Notes: generated by a model from the sequence alone, not told the origin. A stretch of 64,000 bases of DNA from Desulfovibrio mangrovi (GCF_026230175.1 NZ_CP104208.1:1612001-1676000); one strand, 5' to 3'; positions 9,435 through 17,976 are shown, counted from the stretch's first letter. Numbers and translations: made by a program.

Positions 9435-10869
9435 CGACTACGACCATGTCTCCGCCCCTTGGGGCGGAGACATGGATTATGCCGAGAGTTTCGACCAACT
9501 CTCGGACGATATGTTGCGCAATGTCCCTCCGCACAGCATGGAGGCCGAACAGGCAGTGCTGGGCGGCATTTTTTTGCGCGCCGACGCCCTCTACACCTTG
9601 GTCGACATCATCCACGAGGATGATTTCTACGCCCCTGCCCACCGCACACTTTTCGCAGCCATCATGGAGTTGCACAGGCAAAACAAGCCTGTGGATCTTC
9701 TTACGGTAGGCCAATATCTCAAGGACAAAGCCCTGCTCGAACAGGTGGGCGGCGCCGTCTATCTTGGCGAACTGGCAAACTCCGTCATCACAGCCGCCAA
9801 CGCCGAACACTACGCCACCATCGTCCGCGACAAGTCCCTGCAGCGAAATCTGATCGAGTCCTGCTCGCAGATCATCAGCAAGTGCTACGACCAATCAGTC
9901 GAAATCGACAATCTGCTGGATGAATCAGAACAAGCGGTGTTCTCCATCTCCGAACGCACCGCAGGACAGGCCTTCGTCGATTCCAAGACGCTTGTGGGTC
10001 GTGTGTTCGAGGAACTTGAACGTCGCATTGACAGCAAGAACCTTGTTACCGGCGTCACTACCGGCTTCTACACGCTGGACAAGATGACGGCAGGCATGCA
10101 GCCCTCCGACCTTATCATCGTGGCAGCTCGTCCTTCCATGGGTAAGACGGCGTTCACCCTGAACCTGGCCACAAACGCAGCATTACAGGGCGGCGTTCCC
10201 GTTGTGTTCTACTCGCTGGAAATGGGCATGGAACAGCTCATGTCGCGTATGATTGCGGCCGTAGGCGGCGTGGAACTGAGCAAGTTGCGCACTGGCCGCG
10301 GCATCACGGATGAAGACTGGCAGCGCCTGCATTGGGCTGCAGACCAACTCGGCAACGCCCCCATCTTCATTGATGATACGCCTTCGCTTTCCACGCTGGA
10401 CCTGCGCGCACGCACCCGTCGTCTCAAGGCAAGCAAGAACATCGGCATGGTCATCGTTGACTACCTGCAGCTGATGCGCTCAAGCCGCAAGACGGACTCA
10501 CGCGAACTGGAAATTTCCGATATTTCCCGTAACCTCAAGGCATTGGCCAAGGAACTGCATATTCCCGTCATTGCCCTCTCGCAGCTCAACCGAAAGGTGG
10601 AAGAGCGTGCGGACAAGCGCCCCATGCTCTCCGACCTTCGCGAATCCGGCGCTATCGAACAGGATGCGGACGTCATCATGTTCATCTACCGTGACGCGGT
10701 CTACAACAAGAAGGAAGACCGAGCCCTCATCCATTCCGCCGAAATCATCATCGGCAAGCAGCGAAACGGTGCCGTCGGCGCATGCCCCCTGCAGTACAAC
10801 GGCCAGTTCACGCGCTTCGAAAACGCCACCGACCTTTACCCCTCGGAATCCCTTCCCGAAGGGATGTAG
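9406..10869 (+). CDS. dnaB: Replicative DNA helicase DnaB
   Basis: Ring-forming replicative helicase. The N-terminal domain begins at LRNVPPHSMEAEQAVLGG; the RecA-like C-terminal domain has Walker A ARPSMGKTAF, Walker B MVIVDYLQLM and the arginine-finger region KQRNGAVG. Length is 487 residues from ATG 9406. The start is uncertain. ATG 9406 lies inside rplI, ATG 9472 lies within a perfect hairpin, and ATG 9511 (MLRNVPP, closest to the usual DnaB N-terminus) comes just after two hairpins. None has a strong, well-spaced ribosome site. Translation may therefore be coupled to rplI or controlled by the hairpins. Confidence 0.95.
   Translation: MSQQRKPLNSDYDHVSAPWGGDMDYAESFDQLSDDMLRNVPPHSMEAEQAVLGGIFLRADALYTLVDIIHEDDFYAPAHRTLFAAIMELHRQNKPVDLLTVGQYLKDKALLEQVGGAVYLGELANSVITAANAEHYATIVRDKSLQRNLIESCSQIISKCYDQSVEIDNLLDESEQAVFSISERTAGQAFVDSKTLVGRVFEELERRIDSKNLVTGVTTGFYTLDKMTAGMQPSDLIIVAARPSMGKTAFTLNLATNAALQGGVPVVFYSLEMGMEQLMSRMIAAVGGVELSKLRTGRGITDEDWQRLHWAADQLGNAPIFIDDTPSLSTLDLRARTRRLKASKNIGMVIVDYLQLMRSSRKTDSRELEISDISRNLKALAKELHIPVIALSQLNRKVEERADKRPMLSDLRESGAIEQDADVIMFIYRDAVYNKKEDRALIHSAEIIIGKQRNGAVGACPLQYNGQFTRFENATDLYPSESLPEGM
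9444..9505 (+). promoter_or_regulatory. Two tandem perfect hairpins at the rplI-dnaB junction
   Basis: Hairpin 1 has 15-bp perfect arms (9444-9458 with 9461-9475, arm CCATGTCTCCGCCCC) around TT. Hairpin 2 has 9-bp perfect arms (9482-9490 with 9497-9505, arm CCGAGAGTT) around a 6-nt loop. No T-run follows either, so neither looks like a simple terminator. They cover or adjoin the alternative dnaB starts at 9472 and 9511 and could act as an attenuator, an RNA-processing site or a translational control element. Confidence 0.75.
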
Positions 10870-10887
10870 CCCCCCCACTTCGTTTTT
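10848..10887 (+). terminator. Hairpin across the dnaB stop with a displaced T-run
   Basis: Perfect 8-bp arms ATCCCTTC / GAAGGGAT (10848-10855 with 10858-10865) overlap the last dnaB codons. A TTTTTT run comes about 15 nt later. The gap makes this an unusual terminator, if it is one. Confidence 0.35.
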
Positions 10888-11086
10888 TCCCTGCTGCGGA
10901 CTTTACAACACGCAGCGTTCATGCAACTACTTGCCCGCTATGTTGTAAGCACTCGCCATAGACGACAAGAAACAGGCACAACGCCTGACTTGTCCCCTGT
11001 TTCCATCAGGCTTCCGACCCTGCCCGTGCAGGATCGATTCTATGTGCATGCCAATCGCAGTATTACTGCGTTCAGGAGCTTACAAC

Positions 11087-11950
11087 ATGACCAGACATTC
11101 TCTTCTCCATATTCTGCATACCCCCGCCGATTCTACCCAGCCCACCGCTTCGGACGTATGGTCCGGCGCCTACAAGATTCCTTGGAACGACCCCGAGTTC
11201 AGCAGGCGAATGCTGCGTGAACACCTCACGCAGGATCACGACCTTGCCAGCAGGCGCATCGAATCCATTGCCATGCAAACAGCATGGATGCAGAAAACCT
11301 TCCTTGGCGGAACCCGCGCCCGCATTCTCGACCTTGGCTGTGGCCCCGGTCTGTATGCAAGGCATTGGCTCTCGTACGGACATCGGTATCACGGCATCGA
11401 CTTCGGGCCCGCTTCCATTGACTACGCGCTGCAGACCATAACCGAAGCAGAAGCCACCTTTATGCTGGGTGACATACTCGCCACCCCTTTTGGGGGACCA
11501 TACGACGTGGCAACGCTGCTGTACGGCGAGCTAAACGTCTTTCCACCGGAATCTTGCCGCGCAATCCTGCAAAAGACACATACGGCCCTGAGGAAAGGGG
11601 GGCGCATCATCCTCGAGGTTCATACCGAAGAGGCTGTCAGAAGGGCGGGGTCTGCAAACAGTTGGTACAAGGCGGCACAGGGCCTGTTCTCCGAGCTCCC
11701 GCATCTCTGTCTCATGGAAAGCCGCTGGTACGACCATCTCGCGGTAGCCCGACAAACCTTCCATGTTATACACCTTGAGGCCGCAGCGGCCTCCGAGGCG
11801 GTTGAAACATACCACAGCACCATGCAGGCATGGTCTCTTGAAGGATATATGGCACTGCTCTACGAGGCAGGCTTCGATGAGATCAAGGTCGAGACCGCAC
11901 TCCCCGGCTCTCATGCAGACCTGATGCTGCTCACGGCCATTTGCGCTTAG
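11087..11950 (+). CDS. Class I SAM-dependent methyltransferase
   Basis: A 287-residue cytoplasmic methyltransferase. The SAM-binding motif I is ILDLGCGPGLYARHW, followed by the acidic strand GIDFG; motif post-I/II sequence (MLGDIL, YDVATLLYGELNVF) and LRKGGRIILEVH complete the Methyltransf_25/11-type Rossmann core. Around the core are an N-terminal ~75-residue helical extension (SDVWSGAYKIPWNDPEFSRRML) and a C-terminal tail. The substrate is unknown. ATG 11087 is chosen because AGGAG lies 8 bp upstream; an in-frame ATG at 11042 has none. It stands alone after dnaB. Confidence 0.8.
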   Translation: MTRHSLLHILHTPADSTQPTASDVWSGAYKIPWNDPEFSRRMLREHLTQDHDLASRRIESIAMQTAWMQKTFLGGTRARILDLGCGPGLYARHWLSYGHRYHGIDFGPASIDYALQTITEAEATFMLGDILATPFGGPYDVATLLYGELNVFPPESCRAILQKTHTALRKGGRIILEVHTEEAVRRAGSANSWYKAAQGLFSELPHLCLMESRWYDHLAVARQTFHVIHLEAAAASEAVETYHSTMQAWSLEGYMALLYEAGFDEIKVETALPGSHADLMLLTAICA

Positions 11951-11955
11951 ACAAC

Positions 11956-11993
11956 AAAAAAGCCCGCTGTATCAGCAAGATACGGCGGGCTTT
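11956..11993 (-). terminator. Terminator shared between convergent genes
   Basis: Stem AAGCCCGC-GTATC / GATAC-GCGGGCTT around AGCAA. It has six T residues on the minus strand and only three on the plus strand. It mainly ends the minus-strand gene at 12029-12361, and possibly also the methyltransferase. Confidence 0.8.
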
Positions 11994-12028
11994 CAGAACA
12001 TATCCAGCCCAGGCTGTTCCGAAACGAC

Positions 12029-12361
12029 CTAGTGGCAGTTAGCGGAACCGGCTGCAGGAGCCTCTTCCTGCTCATCGTCCAGCAACAGTGCCAGCGGCAT
12101 GAAGGGGCCCAGCGGGATGAGATCGAAATCAATCATCTTCGCCTTTACCAGCGGCAGGGTGTCAATCATATTGCGGGCGTCTTCAAGAGTGGCGGCTTCC
12201 ATGACCAGAACAGTACCGGAGCGGTCCTGACGGAAGTAGATCTCGCGAACCACATCGGCGAGATACAGCTTCACCATCTGGTTCACTTCCTTCATGAAAT
12301 TGCCCTTGATGCCTTCAGGGGTGGCGGATTCCAGCACCTTGTCCAAAGCGAGTATCTTCAT
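12029..12361 (-). CDS. Small dimeric alpha/beta-barrel protein (YciI / muconolactone isomerase-like)
   Basis: A 110-residue protein beginning MKILALDKV, with EIYFRQDRSGTVLVMEAATLEDA and TLPLVKAKMIDFDLIPLGPF. This is the ferredoxin-like, dimeric barrel pattern of YciI and muconolactone delta-isomerase relatives. No catalytic activity can be assigned. A strong AGGAGG ribosome site precedes ATG 12361. It has its own terminator at 11956-11993. The C-terminal tail DEQEEAPAAGSANCH is low-complexity and ends in a cysteine-histidine pair. Its neighbours upstream on the same strand are other small barrel and redox enzymes, so a role in handling reactive small molecules is possible. Confidence 0.65.
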   Translation of the reverse strand: MKILALDKVLESATPEGIKGNFMKEVNQMVKLYLADVVREIYFRQDRSGTVLVMEAATLEDARNMIDTLPLVKAKMIDFDLIPLGPFMPLALLLDDEQEEAPAAGSANCH

Positions 12362-12523
12362 TGCTTCCTCCTAGCTTGGTCAGCGGCGCACACAGCCGCC
12401 AGCGGGGGAAGTACGCAATTTTCCGGCATAATACAAGGCCCGCCGGAATGCATATCTCACTGCCGTTGCGTTCAACCGCCCACAGCCACACATCTCGTTG
12501 CCGTTAAGGCAATTTGCCGCTGA

Positions 12524-12817
12524 TTAACAACGCCTCCAGACCAGCACCTCCGGCGCACCGGCAAGCAAGCCGCCTACCCGCTCCCGAAATACCGCCAGAT
12601 GGGCAGAGGCGAGATGGGCATCCAGATGCGCCTGCGATGTCCATTCTTCAAAGAACAAAAAACGATGGTCATCCGTCACGCAACGATGAGGGGCATATTG
12701 AATGCAGCCATCTTCCTTTCTTGTGGGGACAACAACTTCCGCAATGGCTTCATGCAACGCCTCGGCCTTACCATTCTGCGCTACCAGCACAGCGGATACA
12801 AACACATGTTCCGACAT
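12524..12817 (-). CDS. Antibiotic biosynthesis monooxygenase (ABM/YgiN-like) protein
   Basis: A 97-residue ferredoxin-like barrel protein with the ABM pattern: VSAVLVAQNGKAEALHEAI, EDGCIQYAPHRC, FLFFEEWTSQAHLDAHLASAHL. Family members are cofactor-free monooxygenases or quinol-handling proteins such as YgiN. The conserved EEW-(x)-AHLDAHL block is intact. It follows the 4-OT gene by about 110 bp on the same strand. The context (tautomerase, nitroreductase, FMN reductase) suggests a role in quinone or aromatic-electrophile metabolism, which is inference. Confidence 0.8.
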   Translation of the reverse strand: MSEHVFVSAVLVAQNGKAEALHEAIAEVVVPTRKEDGCIQYAPHRCVTDDHRFLFFEEWTSQAHLDAHLASAHLAVFRERVGGLLAGAPEVLVWRRC

Positions 12818-12926
12818 TCCAACAATCTCGCTTTATTATCTGGTTATCAAAGAAAACGATCGCAAGCGGACGCGAATCAGCCGTAATCCTGAAAAGATAC
12901 ACATACGGGCTACCTGCAGGCAGCTA

Positions 12927-13115
12927 TCAGGCAGTCCTGTCTGACAGCAGCGTGCCGGCAACACCAATATTCTCGGGCTGCTTTTCGTCCAGTATGACGA
13001 CGATGGTCTGCGGCGGCAGATTCATCACACGGGAGCACACGTCAGTAATCTGGGCGACCAGTTCGCGCTTCTGATCCTTCTCCAACACATTCGAAACCAC
13101 AGTCACAACAGGCAT
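12927..13115 (-). CDS. 4-oxalocrotonate tautomerase family protein
   Basis: A 62-residue tautomerase. After removal of Met, the N-terminal Pro (MPVVTVVSNVLEKDQK) would be the catalytic base, as in 4-OT. The segment MNLPPQTIVVILDEKQPENIGVAG matches the family, and the length is typical of 4-OT monomers. ATG 13115 is preferred over a longer in-frame start because only it places Pro at position 2 and because AGAGGTGG precedes it. It starts 1 bp after the nitroreductase stop, so the two form an operon. The physiological substrate is unknown. Confidence 0.85.
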   Translation of the reverse strand: MPVVTVVSNVLEKDQKRELVAQITDVCSRVMNLPPQTIVVILDEKQPENIGVAGTLLSDRTA

Positions 13116-13116
13116 G

Positions 13117-13626
13117 TTACCACCTCTCCCAGTGAACCTTGTTTTCATCATATCGATCCTGCACACCAGTCTTCTGATCCGGTATGCCCACAGGAATAAG
13201 AGCTAACGGGACGATATGCTCCGGCGCACCGGCAAGCAAACGGAACCGCTCCACTCTGCCCGCATCAGGCCACAGCCCGCACCAGACTGCCCCCAGTCCC
13301 TTGTCATGCAGGGCCAGCAGCATGTTCTGAATGGCTGCCGAGCAATCGAGCATCCAGTTGCCCGGATACTTTTCCGACGACGTATCTCCGCACACCATGA
13401 TTGCACAGGATGCTGAAGGGACCATGCCCGCATAGGGGTGCAGGGCTGGAATACGCCCGAGCGTATCCTTGTCCTCGATAATGATAAAACGCCACGGCTG
13501 CTGGTTGCCCGCACTGGGGGCAGCCATACCGGCCTTCAGTACATCGATGATGGTCTCTCTGTCGATGCTTCCGCCCGCGTACCTGCGAATGGAACGACGC
13601 GTATGAATAGCCTGCAAAGTTTCCAT
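13117..13626 (-). CDS. Nitroreductase family FMN oxidoreductase
   Basis: A 169-residue nitroreductase of the short, single-domain type. The FMN-phosphate-binding start is TRRSIRRYAGG, followed by AAPSAGNQQPWRFIII, and DCSAAIQNMLLALHDKGLGAVWCGL supplies the dimer/FMN pocket. GGAGG lies 7 bp before ATG 13626. Members reduce nitroaromatics, quinones or flavins with NAD(P)H. It is transcribed directly into the 4-OT gene. Confidence 0.9.
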   Translation of the reverse strand: METLQAIHTRRSIRRYAGGSIDRETIIDVLKAGMAAPSAGNQQPWRFIIIEDKDTLGRIPALHPYAGMVPSASCAIMVCGDTSSEKYPGNWMLDCSAAIQNMLLALHDKGLGAVWCGLWPDAGRVERFRLLAGAPEHIVPLALIPVGIPDQKTGVQDRYDENKVHWERW

Positions 13627-13745
13627 AATGCCTCCTGATGGGTGCATGGTTGGCATATCAACGCTGAAACAACGCTGTTACGTTATACCAGACGGGATCA
13701 TTCCGGGACTACCGCCCAAAAAGAAGGACGCTTGTCGGTCGCCTG

Positions 13746-14324
13746 CTATGAAGCAAGCTGCCGGCCGAAAGCCTGTGCCTTTTCGACTACGGAAGAATCG
13801 TTCACCAACTCCCCTGCCTCTGCTGTCGTATCCGGGAACAGACAGGAGGCGAATGAACACCCGATCATGAGGGACGGATTCCTCAACTGGCTTTCCAGCA
13901 CCTCAAGATTGTCTTTCATGGGGCCTCCGGCCGTGGCAATGAGGGCCAAGGTCTTTCCCCCCATCACAGTCCGGATTCCATCCTCACTGAACTTACACAG
14001 GGAATACATCCTGTCGACGAACATCTTAAGCTGGGCCGTGTAGCTCCACCAGTACAAGGGCGTTGCAAGCACAACGACATCATACTCCGCCAACGTTGCC
14101 ACCTTACGGGCCAGCTCATCGCCAATGGCGCATTCAAATACTTCGGTCTGTTGGCACTTATGACAGCCGATACAGCCGGGAACTTTGAAGTCCAGCCCAA
14201 TGGCATCAATCTCTGCCACATCAGCCCCGGCCTGACGGGCCGCCTGCATGGTCAACGCTGTCACTGCACGCGTATTCCCATGCTTACGGGGGCCTCCATG
14301 AACAAACACTATCCGCTTGGACAT
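13746..14324 (-). CDS. NADPH-dependent FMN reductase / flavodoxin-like protein
   Basis: A 192-residue flavodoxin-fold reductase: MSKRIVFVHGGPRKHGNTRA is the FMN-phosphate loop, and VVVLATPLYWWSYTAQLKMFVDR is the second flavin-contact segment. A CIGCHKC motif around residue 50 is the cysteine-rich loop seen in iron-sulfur flavoprotein/NADPH-FMN reductase relatives. Starting at ATG 14324 is supported by AGAGGTGG just upstream. It lies divergent from the HxlR regulator and heads the redox cluster, so it is the best candidate for direct HxlR control. Confidence 0.85.
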   Translation of the reverse strand: MSKRIVFVHGGPRKHGNTRAVTALTMQAARQAGADVAEIDAIGLDFKVPGCIGCHKCQQTEVFECAIGDELARKVATLAEYDVVVLATPLYWWSYTAQLKMFVDRMYSLCKFSEDGIRTVMGGKTLALIATAGGPMKDNLEVLESQLRNPSLMIGCSFASCLFPDTTAEAGELVNDSSVVEKAQAFGRQLAS

Positions 14325-14623
14325 CTTCCACCTCTTTCGTTCGTATTGATTCTTATAGCCAGTGAGGGGGTTCCACAAAAGTCGCTACCGGAAAACACCG
14401 GCTCCCGGTAGATACCTGCCGCCCTTGCCCTTCTCTGCTCCCCGCAACCGCCTGCATCCGGGCCTATTGCTTACGCGCAACTCAACCATTCAGAAAATTT
14501 CACGCAGAAAACTTCCACTAATAGGAATGGTTGGGCACAGAATAACTCAAAGCATACGGCTTTGGGCGAGGTCTGCGTTCCATAGACCACACAACAAACA
14601 AATCATCAAGTACGCACTAGTTT

Positions 14624-14647
14624 GTTCCATAGTATACGATGAGGAAC
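14624..14647. promoter_or_regulatory. Candidate HxlR operator in a 427-bp intergenic region
   Basis: The gap 14325-14751 between the divergent flavin reductase and HxlR genes holds an imperfect dyad, GTTCC...GGAAC, centred on GTATAC. A TATACT element inside it could be a minus-strand -10. HxlR-type regulators often bind AT-rich palindromes next to their own gene. Nothing else was recognised in this stretch. Confidence 0.35.
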
Positions 14648-14751
14648 CATACCCCCTTGAAAGATACCATGGAGTGCTGTAGATATTCCGCAACGGACAT
14701 CACCATGTCCGCGAACGCAATTTCAATATCGGTCATCGGGAGGCAACAAGC

Positions 14752-15168
14752 ATGACATGCCAACTCAAGCGTTGTTCGGGCAAAGAGTATTATTGCGCCA
14801 TGGAGCTGACATTGCAGCTCATCGGCGGAAAATGGAAGCCTCTCATCATGTACCGTCTCGGTCAGGACGGCAAACAGCGGTTCAGTGAACTGAAGCGCTC
14901 CATGCCCAGCATCACCCAGAAAATGCTCACCCAGCAGCTCCGCGAACTGGAAAACGACGGCATTGTCCACCGCGACGTATACGCGGAAGTTCCCCCGAAG
15001 GTGGAATACTCCCTTACGGAAATCGGCAAGTCGGTTATTCCGCTGCTGAAGCGCCTGTGCCAGTGGGGCGCGGAGTATGAAAAGCTGAGAGGAGTGGAAA
15101 CTGTCTCCACGGATGAAGACGCGTTCTCCGAGACACCCTGCGCCGCAACTGCTGCAGGCAGCCGTTAA
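14752..15168 (+). CDS. HxlR-family transcriptional regulator
   Basis: A 138-residue winged-helix regulator of the HxlR (DUF24) family: ELTLQLIGGKWKPLIMYRLG, FSELKRSMPSITQKMLTQQLRELENDGIVHR (recognition helix and wing) and VEYSLTEIGKSVIPLLKRLC. Cysteines at positions 3, 8 and 15 lie where YodB/HypR-type members carry their electrophile-sensing cysteine. GGAGG lies 8 bp before the ATG. Divergent orientation to the flavin reductase cluster suggests it represses those enzymes until quinones or other electrophiles modify it; this is inferred from family behaviour. The C-terminal ~25 residues are a non-conserved tail. Confidence 0.9.
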   Translation: MTCQLKRCSGKEYYCAMELTLQLIGGKWKPLIMYRLGQDGKQRFSELKRSMPSITQKMLTQQLRELENDGIVHRDVYAEVPPKVEYSLTEIGKSVIPLLKRLCQWGAEYEKLRGVETVSTDEDAFSETPCAATAAGSR

Positions 15169-15273
15169 CAACCAGAGCTTGGAAGACGAGTTGCCCTGTT
15201 CGGGGTAACCACCTTGCGCTCAGAAGGTGCATAACCCGTGAAGAACACCCGAATAAGGGATTGCTACGGACAG

Positions 15274-16167
15274 CTATCGCAGGAACAACAAGGCCGTTCC
15301 CACAAATGAGATAAGCGCTCCCGTCACCAGCCGTGGCGAGGGGCGCTTCTTTTCGTGCAGGGCAAGAAGCGCAATTACCACCAAAGGCTCAAGCCCGATA
15401 AGGGTTGCGGCTATACCGGCCTTGGTGTGCTTCATGGCCAGCAAAGACAACCAGATACCCACTGTGGGGCCGATGAAACCGGCAAGCACCATAATACGCA
15501 ATGCCTGAGGATTGCTGCGTATGGTCTTGATGGAACGCCCGGCCTTACCCACAAGGCTTACGAACAACCAAAGGGCCACGGTGGCGCATCCCGTCCGGAC
15601 AGAGGCGCTGACCAGCACATCGCCCCCCTGCACAAGCGCGGTGCGGGCGAAAACGGTGCTTATACTCTGCGCGGCAACGGAGAGCAGTGCGTAGACAATA
15701 CCTTCCGCCCATCGGCGTGGGGTCAGGTCCGGAATGCTGCCGTCATGCTTTTCCAAAAGAACCCACAGCACGCCCAGCATGGTGAGAGCAATCCCACCCA
15801 TACCCATGGGGCTGAGCCCTTCATCAAGATAGAAATACGCAAGAACAGCGGTAACGGCTGGTGAGAGCTCCCACAGCAGAACAGAAAGACGCGCTCCTAT
15901 GCGCACGGCGCTGGCGTAGAAAACCACATCGCCGAAGGCAAGCCCTACGATGCCCGAACCGGCGAGCCAGAGATATTGCGACTGCGAGAGATCCCATTGC
16001 GACTGGAACACGATCGTTCCGGCAAGGAAAAAGAAAAGGGATAGGGGAAGACGGAACAGATTGAGCGACAAAGCCCCGACCAAACGGGCGGCAGCCGTAT
16101 GCATACAGGCCGAGAGTCCCCACAGCAATGCCGTGGCAAGAGCGGCCGCTTCGCCGATGAAAACCAT
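15274..16167 (-). CDS. EamA/DMT-superfamily transporter
   Basis: A 297-residue inner-membrane protein with ten predicted helices in two EamA repeats. The first repeat begins AAALATALLWGLSACMHTAAARL, and the second ends AGIAATLIGLEPLVVIALLALHEKKRPSPRLVTGALI, the typical C-terminal repeat motif. Substrate is unknown; members export amino acids, sugars or toxic metabolites. It follows the potassium-channel gene by 65 bp on the same strand and may share its transcript. Confidence 0.85.
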   Translation of the reverse strand: MVFIGEAAALATALLWGLSACMHTAAARLVGALSLNLFRLPLSLFFFLAGTIVFQSQWDLSQSQYLWLAGSGIVGLAFGDVVFYASAVRIGARLSVLLWELSPAVTAVLAYFYLDEGLSPMGMGGIALTMLGVLWVLLEKHDGSIPDLTPRRWAEGIVYALLSVAAQSISTVFARTALVQGGDVLVSASVRTGCATVALWLFVSLVGKAGRSIKTIRSNPQALRIMVLAGFIGPTVGIWLSLLAMKHTKAGIAATLIGLEPLVVIALLALHEKKRPSPRLVTGALISFVGTALLFLR

Positions 16168-16232
16168 CCCACACCATCCAGATAAGAGTGAACACTACTT
16201 TCCGGCGGGATTACGCGCATTTATTCGCACGG

Positions 16233-16964
16233 TCAATCAACTTTTCTATCAACTATTTCAGCACGTTTATCCCCACTCCAGCCTCGTGGACCATCCGTTC
16301 CTTCGTCACGCATTCTCCAGTCCTGCGCTGCCACCAGACGGGCAATGAGAATGGCCACATAAAAGACCCCGACAACAGACTCGATAATCGCCAGCGAGCG
16401 AGCCTGACTGGCAAGCGGCACAATATCGCCATACCCGAGCGTGGCAAGGGTGACAAAGCTGAAATAGAGAAAGCCGGGCCAGGTTATGTGGTCCGTTCCG
16501 GACGGCAGTGTGCCCGTAATGTACGCACCGGGATATATTGTTTCCACAGTGCCGTGCAGAATGAAGAAGAACAGGCCGATGAATATGTACACGCTCACGG
16601 CACCACAGATAATATCCATGGTAATGACCTTTGCACGCAGCACGTGGGCAAGGATGACGGCAGCCACATAGCAGTAGAAGACGCACATGAGCCCATACCA
16701 TGAAACAAGCAGCAGCTTGTTCTGGATAGGGGCAAACACGTCTATCCAACTTATAACAAGCCACGGAACGCCCATACCGAGCGTTATCCAGAGATGTATC
16801 GGCTTGAAGCTCACCGCATAGACGGCGAAAACCATGATGGCAGTAAAAATGAACGTGAGCGCAGCCGTGGCATAGCCGCCTCCTTCAAGATAGGGATACA
16901 GGAGCAACAGTCCGGTCTGGGAAACCAGCAGGTAGGACAGCTTGCCCTTCACCGTCAGCTTCAT
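16233..16964 (-). CDS. Two-pore-domain-like potassium channel (Ion_trans_2)
   Basis: A 243-residue membrane protein with an N-terminal bundle of about four to five helices. A pore module follows: outer helix (IICGAVSVYIFIGLFFFILHG), pore helix and selectivity filter TLATLGYGD, and inner helix (SLAIIESVVGVFYVAILIARLV). GYGD is the potassium signature. No regulatory RCK/TrkA domain follows; the C-terminus is a short charged tail. It lies 34 bp after the glycerophosphodiesterase gene, which suggests one operon. Confidence 0.88.
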   Translation of the reverse strand: MKLTVKGKLSYLLVSQTGLLLLYPYLEGGGYATAALTFIFTAIMVFAVYAVSFKPIHLWITLGMGVPWLVISWIDVFAPIQNKLLLVSWYGLMCVFYCYVAAVILAHVLRAKVITMDIICGAVSVYIFIGLFFFILHGTVETIYPGAYITGTLPSGTDHITWPGFLYFSFVTLATLGYGDIVPLASQARSLAIIESVVGVFYVAILIARLVAAQDWRMRDEGTDGPRGWSGDKRAEIVDRKVD

Positions 16965-16998
16965 GGCCTCACCGCCTCACGCAATCAAGATAGGGAGA

Positions 16999-17841
16999 TC
17001 ACCCAAACAACTCACCTTGCAGAACACCCCAGCACAGAAGAGGAAAATCCGTAAAAATACCGGTCACTCCCCATGAGGCGAACTCTTCCATCGCGGCTGC
17101 ATCATTCACGGTGTACACGTTAACGCCGAATCCGGCGTCACGAAGACGTGCCACATCCTCTTCCGTCACCATCTCGCTCCACGGATGATAGGCATGGGCC
17201 TTAAGCGAACGGACGAGCTCCACGGGGTCCATGGCCGGAACCTCTTCCACCAGCACACCGAGTGGAAGCTCCGGCATCAAGGCGGCTGCCTGCTCAAGAT
17301 ACCGATACTGGAACGAGGAAAGCAGCGCGCTCTCCACCATATCCGTCTCACGTATGCAGTCCAGCACAGCCTCCGCTATGACAGTATGACCGATGAGGTG
17401 TTCGTGATCCTTTATTTCCAGATTCACGCACCAGCCCGCATCGCGGGTAAACTCCAGCGCCTCACGCAAGGTGGGAATCGCCAGCCCCCGATACGAATCC
17501 ATATCCTCTTCATCCACGGCCCCGGCCGCAATCTGGCCGAAGGGGTCCGTCTGCACGTACCACGAGCCGGCATCCAGCATCCTCAGCTCTTCATAAGTGA
17601 AATCGCAGACTCGCCACGGAGCGCGTGAGGCAAAGGCAGGAAGCGAGGCAACATTGGTCGTCCGTTCCAGCGTCTCGTCGTGTATGACAACAAGCGCCCC
17701 GTCCTTCGTCATCCTGACATCCAATTCCCACATATGTGCGCCGTAGGCGAGCCCCATGCCGGCGGCAAGCAACGTGTTCTCCGGACAGACGCCCCGCGCG
17801 CCCCTGTGGGCGATATTCATGGTAGGAACTCTGGGCAGCAT
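16999..17841 (-). CDS. Glycerophosphodiester phosphodiesterase
   Basis: A 280-residue GDPD-family TIM-barrel enzyme that releases glycerol-3-phosphate from glycerophosphodiesters. The metal and acid-base residues sit in NIAHRGARGVCPENTL and ELDVRMTKDGALVVIHDETLERTTN; LREALEF, VNLEIK and VYTVND motifs follow in order. It lacks a signal peptide, so it is a cytoplasmic UgpQ-like rather than periplasmic GlpQ-like enzyme. ATG 17841 is chosen for the AAAGGAG site 6 bp upstream. First gene of a likely operon with the potassium channel. Confidence 0.92.
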   Translation of the reverse strand: MLPRVPTMNIAHRGARGVCPENTLLAAGMGLAYGAHMWELDVRMTKDGALVVIHDETLERTTNVASLPAFASRAPWRVCDFTYEELRMLDAGSWYVQTDPFGQIAAGAVDEEDMDSYRGLAIPTLREALEFTRDAGWCVNLEIKDHEHLIGHTVIAEAVLDCIRETDMVESALLSSFQYRYLEQAAALMPELPLGVLVEEVPAMDPVELVRSLKAHAYHPWSEMVTEEDVARLRDAGFGVNVYTVNDAAAMEEFASWGVTGIFTDFPLLCWGVLQGELFG

Positions 17842-17906
17842 GCGATCTCCTTTCATCACGGCAGAATAGTGCGGGCACTGTACACCGGCAATACAATCTC
17901 CGCCAT

Positions 17907-17939
17907 AAAAAACCCCGTCCGCACGGAGCGGACGGGGTT
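17907..17939 (-). terminator. Terminator of the RTX-protein gene
   Basis: Perfect 11-bp stem AACCCCGTCCG / CGGACGGGGTT (17911-17921 with 17929-17939) with a 7-nt loop and six T residues on the minus strand. It lies 37 bp after the RTX gene stop. Confidence 0.92.
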
Positions 17940-17976
17940 GGCATATCTCTCTGAAATTCTGGCAGTTCCCTTACTA

